Source: Nostoc sp. MS1 (GTDB taxonomy: Bacteria > Cyanobacteriota > Cyanobacteriia > Cyanobacteriales > Nostocaceae). Taken from it: DNA of 64,000 bases. A program made the translations under genes and the position numbers. The stretch is taken from positions 5,639,501 through 5,703,500 of the forward strand of contig NZ_AP023441.1 in assembly GCF_019976755.1 (NCBI RefSeq), written 5' to 3'. The notes under the pieces were generated by a model that worked only from the letters and a program-made list of their open reading frames with translations, made no database searches and had not been told where the DNA came from. Positions 8,643 through 17,465 of the stretch are shown here, one piece after another; position 1 is the stretch's first letter, and every line of letters begins with the position of its first letter.

Positions 8643-8810
8643 TTAATATGTAACATCCGATTAGCTTATTTCCATCATTTAATGTGAAGAAGTCAGCCTC
8701 ACTCAAATACCAGAAGTTCGAGTGGATACTCACAGCTTAATAGCAATTCTCTATATATTACGGACGTTTATATTAAATTCAAACTTTTCAACCTCGTATA
8801 TATGATGTCT

Positions 8811-8836
8811 AACCTGGAGATGATCCAGGTTTTTTA
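8811..8836 (+). terminator. Intrinsic terminator ending the peptide island
   Basis: ACCTGG/CCAGGT with a 7-base loop followed by TTTTTTA is a standard intrinsic terminator downstream of the third peptide gene. From here to 9385 the DNA is very AT-rich; I see no gene and no repeat of the GGAAT motif there. Confidence 0.65.
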
Positions 8837-9385
8837 TTGTTAACAAAAAAATAAACTTGCGCTTCTTCTGTTTGGAGGATGTTTAAAAAAAATCTTGGTA
8901 TTGAACCGAGATATGCGGCTCAATACCTAATTAGCGAAAATATTTATAAAAATATCACTAATGATTAATACTTAGAATTAATTCCTTAGTTAAAGTCTAG
9001 AAAACATTGGAAACAACATGAATAACTCATGTTTAATTCAGCAAAATTATGACTGGCAATAAATCTAGCTTTTTATTCATACTTATTTATCCCAAAAGCC
9101 AGAAGTTTTTTATATCTTGATTAAAAATATAAATGTAATAATCTATGTAGTTTTGTCCAATATCGTTGTCTAATTATATTGATTTTTAGTTGTTTGTTGA
9201 AAAAAATTAGTTTAGAAGCAAAGGATTTTTAGTTGATAGCTTCAAGCTTTTTTTTGCAAAAACATGACTAAAAATTAAATCAAGAGCAAAATATATACAG
9301 TGTAGAAATTGAGAGCCATATAGTTAGTGTGTTTTCTAAGGTGTGACTGCATCTAGCTTCTCAAATTAATTTTACCTAAGAACTT

Positions 9386-10033
9386 ATGCTATTAGAACAG
9401 AAATTATTGTCTTCTTATCAAGGTATTCTAGTCAGCGTTGACTATCAGCAGAGATTAGAAAAGATTGCACGCAAATACACTAGGGGAACAGGTTTATCTT
9501 GGGAGGATGCTTTTCAGACTGCCTATTTAAAAGTATTCTCGGCTTTGCAAGCAGGAAAGTTCCGAGAAGGGGATGTAGAACAGTTTTATTACTGGGCTGT
9601 TGCTGTAGCTAGATGTGTAATTATTGATTTTATTCGCAAAGAAAGTCTGCGGAAGTCCCAGAGTTTAGATGATAACATCCCAGGAACAGATATGTCTCTA
9701 TTAGACACAATTCCTGATGAGTTTAGCACATTGGATGCAACAGAGCGTGCAGATTTAATTGTTAAAGCACTAGAGTCTATTTACCAACTTGATAAATGCT
9801 ATCCACACCGAAATTATCTCAAATTATGGCAAGGTAAAGTTGATGGCAAAACACAAAATCAAATTGCGGCAGAATTAAGGATTAGTCAGGGTGAAGTCTC
9901 CAAGAGATGGCAAGAACTTTTAGGACGTATTACTGAATTATTAGGACTATTGGAAATTAAAGATGTGAAGGATAAACAGCTAGAAGCTCGTCAGCAAAAG
10001 ACAGCATATAAGCGCTCAACAAAACAGTGGTAA
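9386..10033 (+). CDS. ECF-like sigma-70 family RNA polymerase sigma factor
   Basis: A 215-aa protein. Region 2 (about residues 35-85) has SWEDAFQTAYLKVFSAL and FYYWAVAVARCVIIDFIRKES, the pattern for -10 binding and melting. Region 4 (about residues 150-180) has the helix-turn-helix GKTQNQIAAELRISQGEVSK. There is no region 3, so it fits the ECF class. Its C-terminal tail is lysine-rich. Its position beside four genes that share a GGAAT-N17-CGTT motif makes it a candidate for controlling them; this is inference. No anti-sigma factor of a known class is adjacent. Confidence 0.8.
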   Translation: MLLEQKLLSSYQGILVSVDYQQRLEKIARKYTRGTGLSWEDAFQTAYLKVFSALQAGKFREGDVEQFYYWAVAVARCVIIDFIRKESLRKSQSLDDNIPGTDMSLLDTIPDEFSTLDATERADLIVKALESIYQLDKCYPHRNYLKLWQGKVDGKTQNQIAAELRISQGEVSKRWQELLGRITELLGLLEIKDVKDKQLEARQQKTAYKRSTKQW

Positions 10034-10184
10034 GACAATAAAATCGCGCCTCATGGACATATTATCAAGATTAGAATGAATTAACATACTTGAAAACCTT
10101 TACTTGTTAAATAATATATGGATTTGCTACTATCGTATTTTAAAGATTGCCTCTTCAGTCATCGTTATATAAAACTACAAACAT

Positions 10185-10883
10185 ATGCAGATAAACTTGG
10201 GTGAATTTAGATTTTTCAATAAGCAAAGGTATAATATATCAACGCCACAACCCGGAGAAATTTGGGAAGTGAGTCGCTTAGTACAAAGTCCTTTAAAGTT
10301 CTCAATTCAAGAGCAACAAACTTTGTACTCTCCCTTAGCACAAAGTTTTTTAGCAGGCAACTCACTACCGCGCTATGTAATAATTGTCCAAGAACCTGAA
10401 CTGTCCATAGAAATAGAAGAGCAATCTTTGATTGTTTCTGTGATGTTGCTATCAGTAGAGACCGATTTGATTAGTGATGTAGATTTGCTAATTCCTGTCA
10501 AAATATCTGGATTATGTCAAGATTTATTAGCAGAGACTTGGCATATTATTCCTGCGCTAGTTTGTAACTTACTACAGCCAGTTGGTAAACGACTCTCCCG
10601 CCAGATTTATGACTATCTGCTGACGGTAAGAGACTATCATAATGGGTTAATTTCTGAACTGCCTTCAATATCAGAAATCCAGCACTTAGAGTTAACAGAT
10701 GAGAGCTTATGCTCTGCAAACAACTCAAAAATTCAAGATTTTCATCAAGCAGAACAAGCTTGGAGTGATGTATTGACAGTGCCAGTGGCAGCTTACCATA
10801 CTTACTTAAAAAGTATAAAATTTACAAATGCAATAGTAGATGAAGCATTGCAATTAGAACAAGACCTGCAACCTGATAGATGA
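10185..10883 (+). CDS. Hypothetical protein downstream of the ECF sigma factor, 232 aa
   Basis: Soluble, without signal or membrane segments. Near residue 23 it has PGEIWEVSR, which recalls the first strand of PemK/MazF-like folds, but the rest does not clearly follow that family. It lies 151 bp after the sigma gene in the same direction, perhaps as its functional partner. Function unknown. Confidence 0.55.
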   Translation: MQINLGEFRFFNKQRYNISTPQPGEIWEVSRLVQSPLKFSIQEQQTLYSPLAQSFLAGNSLPRYVIIVQEPELSIEIEEQSLIVSVMLLSVETDLISDVDLLIPVKISGLCQDLLAETWHIIPALVCNLLQPVGKRLSRQIYDYLLTVRDYHNGLISELPSISEIQHLELTDESLCSANNSKIQDFHQAEQAWSDVLTVPVAAYHTYLKSIKFTNAIVDEALQLEQDLQPDR

Positions 10884-10931
10884 TTCACCATGTACTACAC
10901 GGGTGCGAAGCAAAATTTATTGATAGCAGCC

Positions 10932-10960
10932 GCGACCGCGCATCTTTATTGCGCGGTCGC
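10932..10960. terminator. Strong GC-rich hairpin
   Basis: GCGACCGCGC and GCGCGGTCGC pair perfectly around the 9-base loop ATCTTTATT. It lies between convergent genes (ends at 10883 and 11062) and may stop transcription from both sides, though no long T tract follows. Confidence 0.5.
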
Positions 10961-11061
10961 ACTTGTCGTAAACCTTGAAAAATCGAAGTTTTCTCTCCAG
11001 ACAGTAAGAAACACAGTGGAATGGTTTCTTACTGCCCACCTTCGTGACCAATGACTAATGA

Positions 11062-12249
11062 TTAGAGTGAAAACCTAGCTACAGCTTCAACTAATTTGTC
11101 GATTTCTGACTCCAGTGTTAGATAATGAACAGTTACCCGGATACAGCTTGGGTCGGCAATTGTGCGGGTTAATATCTTTTGAGAGTCGAGATATTGTACT
11201 AACTTAAGGGATGGGGTTTGGTGGAGTTGGAAGGAAACTATACCCGTTTGGGGCGGTGTATTTCGTAAACATTTGACATTAGGTATCGCCGTTAATTTAC
11301 GCCAGAGGTATTCACTGTTGTGGCGAATTTGCGTGTAACGTTCCTGTGGTGTTCCCCATTGCTGATGAGTGGCGATCGCTTCTTTCAATCCCAAGTACAA
11401 TGGATAAGCTAGGGTAGAAACTTCATATCTACGCCCGTCTGGTTTCCAGCTTACAGGTTTGGCTTGGCTATCGACAATCACCCCATACAAGCCGATAAAT
11501 GTAGGGTTGAGGCTTTCTCTGACCTCTGGACGCACGTACAAACCACCTACGCCTTCCGGGCCGCATAGCCACTTGTGACCAGTGAAGGCATAGAAATCTA
11601 CCCCTAACTGGGTTAAATTCAAAGGTAAAGCGCCAGCAGACTGGGCAGCATCTACAAGTAAGAAAGAGTTATTATTTCTGCATACCTCCACGATTTTTTC
11701 CAGAGGTAGCACCTGTCCAGTATTCCAGAATACATGACTTAGTACCACTAAGCGGGTATTAGGGCGGAGGTGTTGAGCGATAATTGCCACTGGATCGCCT
11801 TCGTTCAAGGTATCTTTGAGGGGACAGGTAGTCACTTCTATACCAAAGCGGCGGCTAATCTCTTGAGTAGTAGCAATTACCCCTGGATGTTCGCAGTCTG
11901 ATAGGAGAAGATGGTCGCCTGCTTGCCAAGGGATGCCCCAAAGAGCGATATTACAGCCAACTGTGACATTATCTGTAAAAGTGATTGTATCAGAGGGGGC
12001 GTTTAATTCTTGGGCGATCGCTTCTCTAACTGCTTGAGTTTGTTTTGTGATCCAATTACCAGCCTCAGTCCCAAAGGGGCCAATTTCTTGGATGTAAGCC
12101 AGAGATTGGGTGATAGTATCCAATGCAGCTTGAGGCATCGGCCCCTGTCCACCATAGTTAAAATAAGTTTTATTAGCTAAAGCTGGAAACTGTTGGCGAT
12201 GGTGATGCAACCTAGTCTGTAAAGTAGAAATAGTAGTCATAATAGTCAT
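11062..12249 (-). CDS. Class V aminotransferase fold, cysteine/cystine C-S lyase-like
   Basis: A 395-aa PLP enzyme of the cysteine desulfurase/isopenicillin epimerase-like group. The PLP lysine is Lys226 in FTGHKWLCGPEGVGG, and Asp200 in VDAAQSAG contacts the pyridine ring. The N-terminus (TYFNYGGQGPMP) matches the cyanobacterial L-cysteine/cystine lyase (C-DES) of Synechocystis, which releases sulfide or persulfide for Fe-S assembly. No flexible cysteine loop typical of NifS/SufS is seen at the C-terminal side, which supports lyase over desulfurase. Start ATG 12249; an in-frame ATG lies three codons further in. Confidence 0.8.
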   Translation of the reverse strand: MTIMTTISTLQTRLHHHRQQFPALANKTYFNYGGQGPMPQAALDTITQSLAYIQEIGPFGTEAGNWITKQTQAVREAIAQELNAPSDTITFTDNVTVGCNIALWGIPWQAGDHLLLSDCEHPGVIATTQEISRRFGIEVTTCPLKDTLNEGDPVAIIAQHLRPNTRLVVLSHVFWNTGQVLPLEKIVEVCRNNNSFLLVDAAQSAGALPLNLTQLGVDFYAFTGHKWLCGPEGVGGLYVRPEVRESLNPTFIGLYGVIVDSQAKPVSWKPDGRRYEVSTLAYPLYLGLKEAIATHQQWGTPQERYTQIRHNSEYLWRKLTAIPNVKCLRNTPPQTGIVSFQLHQTPSLKLVQYLDSQKILTRTIADPSCIRVTVHYLTLESEIDKLVEAVARFSL

Positions 12250-12311
12250 TAGTTATGAGTCATTAGTCATTAGTCCACAGTCAACAGTCCATAGTCAACA
12301 GTCAACTCCCC
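12250..12311. repeat. Heptameric STRR-like repeat (AGTCATT/AGTCAAC)
   Basis: Repeated heptamers such as GTCATTA and GTCAACA fill the gap between divergent genes. Similar tracts occur at 49357-49503, 51605-51645 and 62610-62640. This repeat class is typical of filamentous cyanobacteria. Confidence 0.65.
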
Positions 12312-12317
12312 AAATGA

Positions 12318-13802
12318 ATGCTTATTAATGCTGACCATCTGCTGCAATACCAACGTTGTAAACGTCGTCCTGTTTTAGATATTCACGGTGATAGAAGCCA
12401 ACGAGATGCGCCTAGTGAATTGTTGCTGAAACTGCAAGAGGATAAATTTGCTCATCAACAAAGTATTGTGGCTCATTTTACATATCATAAACCTGATTAT
12501 CCAAAACCAGATTGGGCAGCAGGGCAGTCCGCTACCATAGAATTGATGCAGCGTGGGGTTGAGTATATTTATCAAGGTGTACTGTTAGCTAATTATCATG
12601 AGCTAGTAGAAACAAATGAGACAAATTATACTTGTCTAAGTCGTCCAGATTTGTTGGTTAAACAGCCTGGACAATCTATATTTGGTGATTGGGTATATGA
12701 ACCAGTGGATATTGAACTGGGTAAGCGTCCTAAGCAGGAATATCAAGTAGTTACAGCCTACCACGCCCAAGTATTGGCTAAGGTACAGGGAGTGGAAACT
12801 CAAAATGCTTGGTTGATGTTGCGGGGTAAAGAAACGTCTTATGGGGTAGATTTATGGAGATGGACACCCCAAATGCAGGGGATTTTACAAGAACTGATTC
12901 AAGCGTTAGAGTCGGAAACTACACCAGAAGTATTTATTGCCCGTCAGAAGTGTAATCTTTGTCTCTGGTACAGTCAATGTTATGCGATCGCCCAATCTCA
13001 GCAGCACCTTTCTCTATTACCTGGTGTCACACCCATCCGTTACAGCCAACTGCAAACCCTTGACATCACCAGTGTAGAATCTCTCGCCAATACCAGCCCA
13101 ACTATTTTAGAGAATCTTGTAGGTTTTGATCCAGACGTTGCAGCTAAGTTAGTAGTACAAGCGCAGTCAGTTCTCCAAAAACAACCGCTTATATTACCAT
13201 TCCCACCACCCAAGGGAAATCTCACCTTCAATTCTTCAGTAGAATTGTATTTTGATATTGAAGCGCAACCAGACTTAAATTTAGATTATCTGTTAGGGGT
13301 GTTGGTTGTTAACAAACAAACAAACACCGAACAATTCTATTCTTTTGTTGCCGAAAAACCGGAAGAAGAAGAATTGATTTGGCGACAATTTCTAGAATTA
13401 GTGTGGCGATATCCTGAAGCCCCAATATACCATTTTTGTGTGTACGAACTAGATACAGTCAAACGCCTAGCAAAGCTGTACCGCACACCATACGCCTTAG
13501 TAAGTCCAGTTTTACACAGATTTGTCGATATTTATGAACATTTAACCCAAACTGTAGCTTTACCTATAGAAAGTTACGCCTTAAAAGCCATTGCGCGGTG
13601 GCTGGGTTTCGAGTGGCGTGATAAAGAAGCCACAGGTGCTAAGTGTATATATTGGTATGATCAGTGGTTAGCAACAGGCGATCGCAACTTATTAGAAATC
13701 ATTCTCCGCTACAATGAGGACGATTGCCGCGCTACCCGCAAAGTTAAAGATTGGTTAGTCGATTTTGTCCAAGATAAGTATGATTTGAGGCGTGTAGGTT
13801 AG
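12318..13802 (+). CDS. TM0106-family RecB-like nuclease with RNase H-like domain
   Basis: A 494-aa protein. The N-terminal half is a PD-(D/E)XK RecB-like domain with YEPVDIELGKR as the D-ExK site near residues 135-145 and Cys residues (QYQRCKRR near residue 14 and CNLCLWYSQC near residue 215) that could hold an Fe-S cluster as in Cas4/AddB. A helix-hairpin-helix stretch follows, and the C-terminal part has the DEDD exonuclease signature (LYFDIEAQPD; YNEDDCRATRKV near the end). The family is sporadic in bacteria and of unknown role, probably DNA repair or defence. It is divergent from the C-S lyase gene. Confidence 0.78.
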   Translation: MLINADHLLQYQRCKRRPVLDIHGDRSQRDAPSELLLKLQEDKFAHQQSIVAHFTYHKPDYPKPDWAAGQSATIELMQRGVEYIYQGVLLANYHELVETNETNYTCLSRPDLLVKQPGQSIFGDWVYEPVDIELGKRPKQEYQVVTAYHAQVLAKVQGVETQNAWLMLRGKETSYGVDLWRWTPQMQGILQELIQALESETTPEVFIARQKCNLCLWYSQCYAIAQSQQHLSLLPGVTPIRYSQLQTLDITSVESLANTSPTILENLVGFDPDVAAKLVVQAQSVLQKQPLILPFPPPKGNLTFNSSVELYFDIEAQPDLNLDYLLGVLVVNKQTNTEQFYSFVAEKPEEEELIWRQFLELVWRYPEAPIYHFCVYELDTVKRLAKLYRTPYALVSPVLHRFVDIYEHLTQTVALPIESYALKAIARWLGFEWRDKEATGAKCIYWYDQWLATGDRNLLEIILRYNEDDCRATRKVKDWLVDFVQDKYDLRRVG

Positions 13803-13885
13803 TATGGCGTTTATCCGACACACCACCTTTGATTTTGCCACCCTTCAAATGTACGGGGCTTTTTCAGAAATCAAATATTAGATAC

Positions 13886-14048
13886 TATTTATAAAGTAAA
13901 TCTTAAGTAGGGTGTGTTGAGGCGTTAGCCTAAAGCACCGTATGATTTAGCGGTGCTTTAGGCGCTTAAGTTATTCTTTTCGTCAGACATCATCTCCCAA
14001 TGTGCGCCTAACACACTCTACGGTAATTTTATTTTTACTTTATAAATA
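13886..14048. mobile_element. 163-bp MITE-like element with 15-bp perfect terminal inverted repeats
   Basis: TATTTATAAAGTAAA at 13886-13900 is exactly inverted at 14034-14048. Inside is a second hairpin, CCTAAAGCACCG/CGGTGCTTTAGG, and a TAGGGTGTGTT/AACACACTCTA pair. There is no coding capacity. The ends start and finish with TA, suggesting a TA target. It fills most of the gap between the nuclease gene and the peptide cluster. Confidence 0.7.
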
Positions 14049-14206
14049 ACCTCTTAGTCCTATATCTAAGGTTAACAGTATAGGAGAATGCAGAGTAATA
14101 AATTCAATTATGAAGTTATGTAACAAGTGCATAATCGTTTTATTTACACCTGATTAATAAACATGGCTAAACAATTAGCCGGGAAAAACAATACAAGGTC
14201 TAAATC

Positions 14207-14386
14207 ATGAAAAACAATCGTAACAACAATCAAGCATTTGCATCTGTAGCAACTGAAGACGAACAAATTTCTTTTGAATTAAGTGAAGCAGAAATCTCAG
14301 GAATGAGCTTGATACAACAACGTAATACTGTCTCTAACAGAATTGTTGGTGGTCTGAGAACTGCTGTACCAGGCTCTTTGCTTTAA
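14207..14386 (+). CDS. Small tandem peptide, copy 1 (59 aa)
   Basis: It encodes MKNNRNNNQAFASVATEDEQ, then an acidic helix ISFELSEAEISGMSLIQQRN and a C-terminus TVSNRIVGGLRTAVPGSLL. The FELSEAEI helix followed later by a GG recalls RiPP leaders (ELSDEELE...GG), leaving LRTAVPGSLL as a possible 10-residue product. I do not recognise the family. It is repeated three times in 259-bp units and precedes a beta-propeller protein gene. Confidence 0.65.
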   Translation: MKNNRNNNQAFASVATEDEQISFELSEAEISGMSLIQQRNTVSNRIVGGLRTAVPGSLL

Positions 14387-14465
14387 TTAATCGACTGAAC
14401 ACGCCTTGAATAACTGTGGCTAATTGTATAGCCAAAAAACAACTAATAAATACTAGCGAGAAACC

Positions 14466-14645
14466 ATGAAAACCAATCGTAACAACAATCAAGCATTTGC
14501 ATCTGTAGCAGTTGAAGACGAGCAAATTTCTTTTGAACTAAGTGAAGCAGAAATCTCAGGAATGAGCTTGATACAACAACGTAATACTGTTTCCAACAGA
14601 ATTGTTGGTGGTCTGAGAACTGCTGTACCAGGCTCTTTGCTTTAA
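14466..14645 (+). CDS. Small tandem peptide, copy 2 (59 aa)
   Basis: It is identical to copy 1 except Lys2-Thr3 for Lys2-Asn3 and Val16 for Thr16 (ASVAVEDEQ). The DNA differs at a few silent sites, so the reading frame has been kept under selection or the duplication is recent. The spacer before it holds a TGGCTA/TAGCCA hairpin. Confidence 0.65.
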   Translation: MKTNRNNNQAFASVAVEDEQISFELSEAEISGMSLIQQRNTVSNRIVGGLRTAVPGSLL

Positions 14646-14724
14646 TTAATCAACTGAACACGCCTTAAATAACTGTGGCTAATTGTATAGCCAAAAAACA
14701 ACTAATAAATACTAGCGAGAAACC

Positions 14725-14904
14725 ATGAAAACCAATCGTAACAACAACCAAGCATTTGCATCTGTAGCAGTTGAAGACGAGCAAATTTCTTTTGAACTAA
14801 GTGAAGCAGAAATTTCAGGAATGAGCTTGATACAACAACGTAATACTGTTTCCAACAGAATTGTTGGTGGTCTGAGAACTGCTGTACCAGGCTCTTTGCT
14901 TTAA
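14725..14904 (+). CDS. Small tandem peptide, copy 3 (59 aa)
   Basis: The protein is identical to copy 2. The terminator at 14980-15033 closes the array, so the three peptides may form one transcript separate from the following gene, or read through at a low level. Confidence 0.65.
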   Translation: MKTNRNNNQAFASVAVEDEQISFELSEAEISGMSLIQQRNTVSNRIVGGLRTAVPGSLL

Positions 14905-14979
14905 TTAATCGACTGAACATTGCCTGAAGAACTAAACCATCTGCAAGTCAGATTGTTCCTGACTTAACTCTCGATTTTA

Positions 14980-15033
14980 ATCCTGCTAAGGCAAAGTTTA
15001 CTAAGCATAGCTTTAATCTTAGCAGGATTTTTT
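14980..15033 (+). terminator. Intrinsic terminator after the peptide array
   Basis: ATCCTGCTAAG at 14980-14990 pairs perfectly with CTTAGCAGGAT at 15018-15028 and is followed by a T tract. The loop is 27 bases. Confidence 0.75.
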
Positions 15034-15073
15034 ATGACAAATCTAAAATATTCATGAATTATGGAGATATTAA

Positions 15074-16966
15074 ATGGTTATTGCTGCGCGGAAGATTGAA
15101 GCTTTCTCTATTGATCCTAGCGAAAAATGGTTATTTGCTGGTAACGTTTCTGGGCAGATTTCAGTTATTGATATTGACAAGTTTTCTATTATTAGCGAAG
15201 TTCAAGCACATACTGGCATTATTCAAGCGATCGCAGCTCATCCTCAACTACCATATATAGCTGCCTTATCTACAGACCGTACCACATCTATTTGGCGATA
15301 TGACCCAGCCGGAAACCTCAGTTTGGTGTGTCAGGTTTTACTGCGTGATATCAAAGCATCCAATGATACTGTCGATATTCCTTATGTTCAGTCTACAAGT
15401 CAAGCGATCGGTTTCCATGACAAAGAGCGTCGCCTTGTTACCCGCAGTGGAAATGCCGGAGTATTAGAGTTAACATTTGATGATTCTGGCAATTGGCAAT
15501 TACTTTATTGTGTTCGGCTACATGGGGAAGCAGACCTAATCAGTGCGCGGTTTATTAAAGATACTGATATGGTTTTAACCGGCTCAATAGATGGTCAATT
15601 AGTTTTATCACAAAAAGGGGAAATTATTCGCTATTGGCAACTTAATCAAAATGGTAACGTTCACTGGGCGGAATACGTAGAAGATACCACTTATCTACTA
15701 GCCAGTGATATGCGTTGCATAGTACGTTTTGATGTGAACAGCGACGAAGAGCCACTGATTGGGCCAATCTTTACCCGTGATGACCTAGAACACGTTACTT
15801 ACAATCAAACCTCTAAACGGGCATTCGTAGCGAGCTTTGATCGTAAAATCTATGAGATTAATCCTGAAACCTGCGTACCCACAAGAATTGCATTTAAACC
15901 GCCTTTCAAATGCCGTTGGATCAAAACTCTGGAACGTTCACCATCCACTATTCTTGTACAATGTCGTGACGGTGGAATTTATAAAGCTAATGTAGATACA
16001 GGTGCTTGTGTAGCCAGTATTAAAGAAACTCCTGATAGCTTGTGGACAGGTGTAAATGCTCTAGATGGTAGCATCCTGTTAACTGGCGATGGTGAGTTTT
16101 TGCTAAGTGTAAAAACAGTCTCTATTAACCCTGCTGCTCGTAAGCCAGTCTTTGCAACAAGTCGCATTACACTGGATGTTCAACCTGGTTCATATACAAA
16201 GCGAATGGTGCAACATCCAAGCACAGGTCATTTGTTTTTGGGTCGGACTAACGGTGATATCGATATAGTAGACCATGATATAGTCAAACATCTGACAAAT
16301 TTAGGTTCAGCAATACGTGATATTGATATTAATCCGTATCAAGCTGAGGTATTTGCAGCTTGTGAAGACGGTCATATATATAAAATTCATGGAGAAACTG
16401 GAGAAACGCTACTAGAGTATATGTCTCCTAATGGCCGGCCGATGTGGTCTTTAGCTTATAGTCCTGAGAGTGACTTAATCAGTTTTGCAGAACGCACAGG
16501 TCATTTATCAATCTTATCAGGTAGGGATTTTTCTCCAGTTGTCACTAATATTGTCAGTGGACGACCAAAACGCATCAAGTGGGTGAATGAACATATATTG
16601 CTCTATAACAAACTTGACCAACTGTATAAATACGACTTGAATACCAATAAAGAAACTCTTTTAGTTGACTCTGTTGGCAACACCATTGAAGATTTTATTT
16701 GGGATGCTGGCAAGCAGTATCTTGTGTTCATTAGTTACACCTCCAATGTTTATCTTTGTGACTTTAATACTGGAGATTTAATCAATTGGATACCTGATCA
16801 AATGGATTACTCCAAGGGTTTGCTATGGGTAGAAACTGCCAATCACCCAGACCTCTATCCTTTAGATTTCCTCACTTTTGGACGCTCTGGTACAGCGCAT
16901 CACTTCCGTATACACGATGAAAAAATTCTCGCACTTGGGCCTGTGGAGTTTTTTCATCAAAGGTAA
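15074..16966 (+). CDS. Beta-propeller (WD40/YVTN-like) protein, 630 aa
   Basis: The whole length is built of beta-propeller blades: repeated units such as GNVSGQISVIDID, TGSIDGQLVLSQ, ACEDGHIYKIHGETGE and AERTGHLSILSG, each of about 40 residues, enough for two propellers. There is no signal peptide, membrane segment or enzyme motif. ATG 15074 follows GGAGATATTAA. Proteins of this type act as binding platforms. Placed right after three copies of a 59-aa peptide gene, it may bind the peptide or its target; that link rests on position only. Confidence 0.7.
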   Translation: MVIAARKIEAFSIDPSEKWLFAGNVSGQISVIDIDKFSIISEVQAHTGIIQAIAAHPQLPYIAALSTDRTTSIWRYDPAGNLSLVCQVLLRDIKASNDTVDIPYVQSTSQAIGFHDKERRLVTRSGNAGVLELTFDDSGNWQLLYCVRLHGEADLISARFIKDTDMVLTGSIDGQLVLSQKGEIIRYWQLNQNGNVHWAEYVEDTTYLLASDMRCIVRFDVNSDEEPLIGPIFTRDDLEHVTYNQTSKRAFVASFDRKIYEINPETCVPTRIAFKPPFKCRWIKTLERSPSTILVQCRDGGIYKANVDTGACVASIKETPDSLWTGVNALDGSILLTGDGEFLLSVKTVSINPAARKPVFATSRITLDVQPGSYTKRMVQHPSTGHLFLGRTNGDIDIVDHDIVKHLTNLGSAIRDIDINPYQAEVFAACEDGHIYKIHGETGETLLEYMSPNGRPMWSLAYSPESDLISFAERTGHLSILSGRDFSPVVTNIVSGRPKRIKWVNEHILLYNKLDQLYKYDLNTNKETLLVDSVGNTIEDFIWDAGKQYLVFISYTSNVYLCDFNTGDLINWIPDQMDYSKGLLWVETANHPDLYPLDFLTFGRSGTAHHFRIHDEKILALGPVEFFHQR

Positions 16967-16980
16967 GCTGGAGAACATCT

Positions 16981-17176
16981 ATAGGACTCATACTTGATTT
17001 TTGAAATATACGTAGGGGAGCCACTGCGTTGGGCGGGTTTCCCGACATAAAGCAAGTGGCGTTGGGCAGTGCAGCGCCAAAGATATGATACGGTGCTGCA
17101 CTGCCCACCCTACAAATACTGAGATTTTTATGGCTACGCTCCTGTAAGGGATACAGAAATCAAATCGGATTCCTAT
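16981..17176. mobile_element. 196-bp MITE-like element (ATAGGA...TCCTAT ends)
   Basis: It begins ATAGGACTCATACTTGATTT and ends AAATCAAATCGGATTCCTAT, imperfect inverted ends. An inner hairpin TGGGCAGTGCAGC/GCTGCACTGCCCA is present. Its last 52 bp (17125-17176) match 33270-33321 inside the cas operon with one difference. The remaining DNA to 17465 is AT-rich and must hold the PBP promoter. Confidence 0.65.
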
Positions 17177-17465
17177 AGTTAAAATTCCCATTTCACTTAT
17201 CATCTACTTCATTAGTCAAAGTATATCTATTTTTATAAAAAACTTAACTTATTTAAAGGTACTAATAGATATATTTTTTCTAAAAATTAGAATCAAAAAT
17301 ATATTTTAACAATTTAATGTATTCTACAAAACTTTATATTTGAAATTTATAGTTTATTATATTCTGATTGATTGAATATCGATACTCTCTCTAAAAAATA
17401 TGTAATTTAATTAAACCTCATTAACCCAGTTTTACCAGAATAATAAGTGAGGAAGTGTACCTGTA

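Larger units (their letters stand above)
14207..14983 (+). repeat. Three 259-bp tandem direct repeats
   Basis: The starts 14207, 14466 and 14725 are exactly 259 bp apart. Gene and intergenic DNA are both nearly identical in the first two units; the third loses similarity after its stop codon. Confidence 0.85.

Noticed and set aside
16967..17465. Complete insertion sequence near 17 kb
   Set aside because: The inverted-end element is only 196 bp and holds no transposase, so it is listed as MITE-like.
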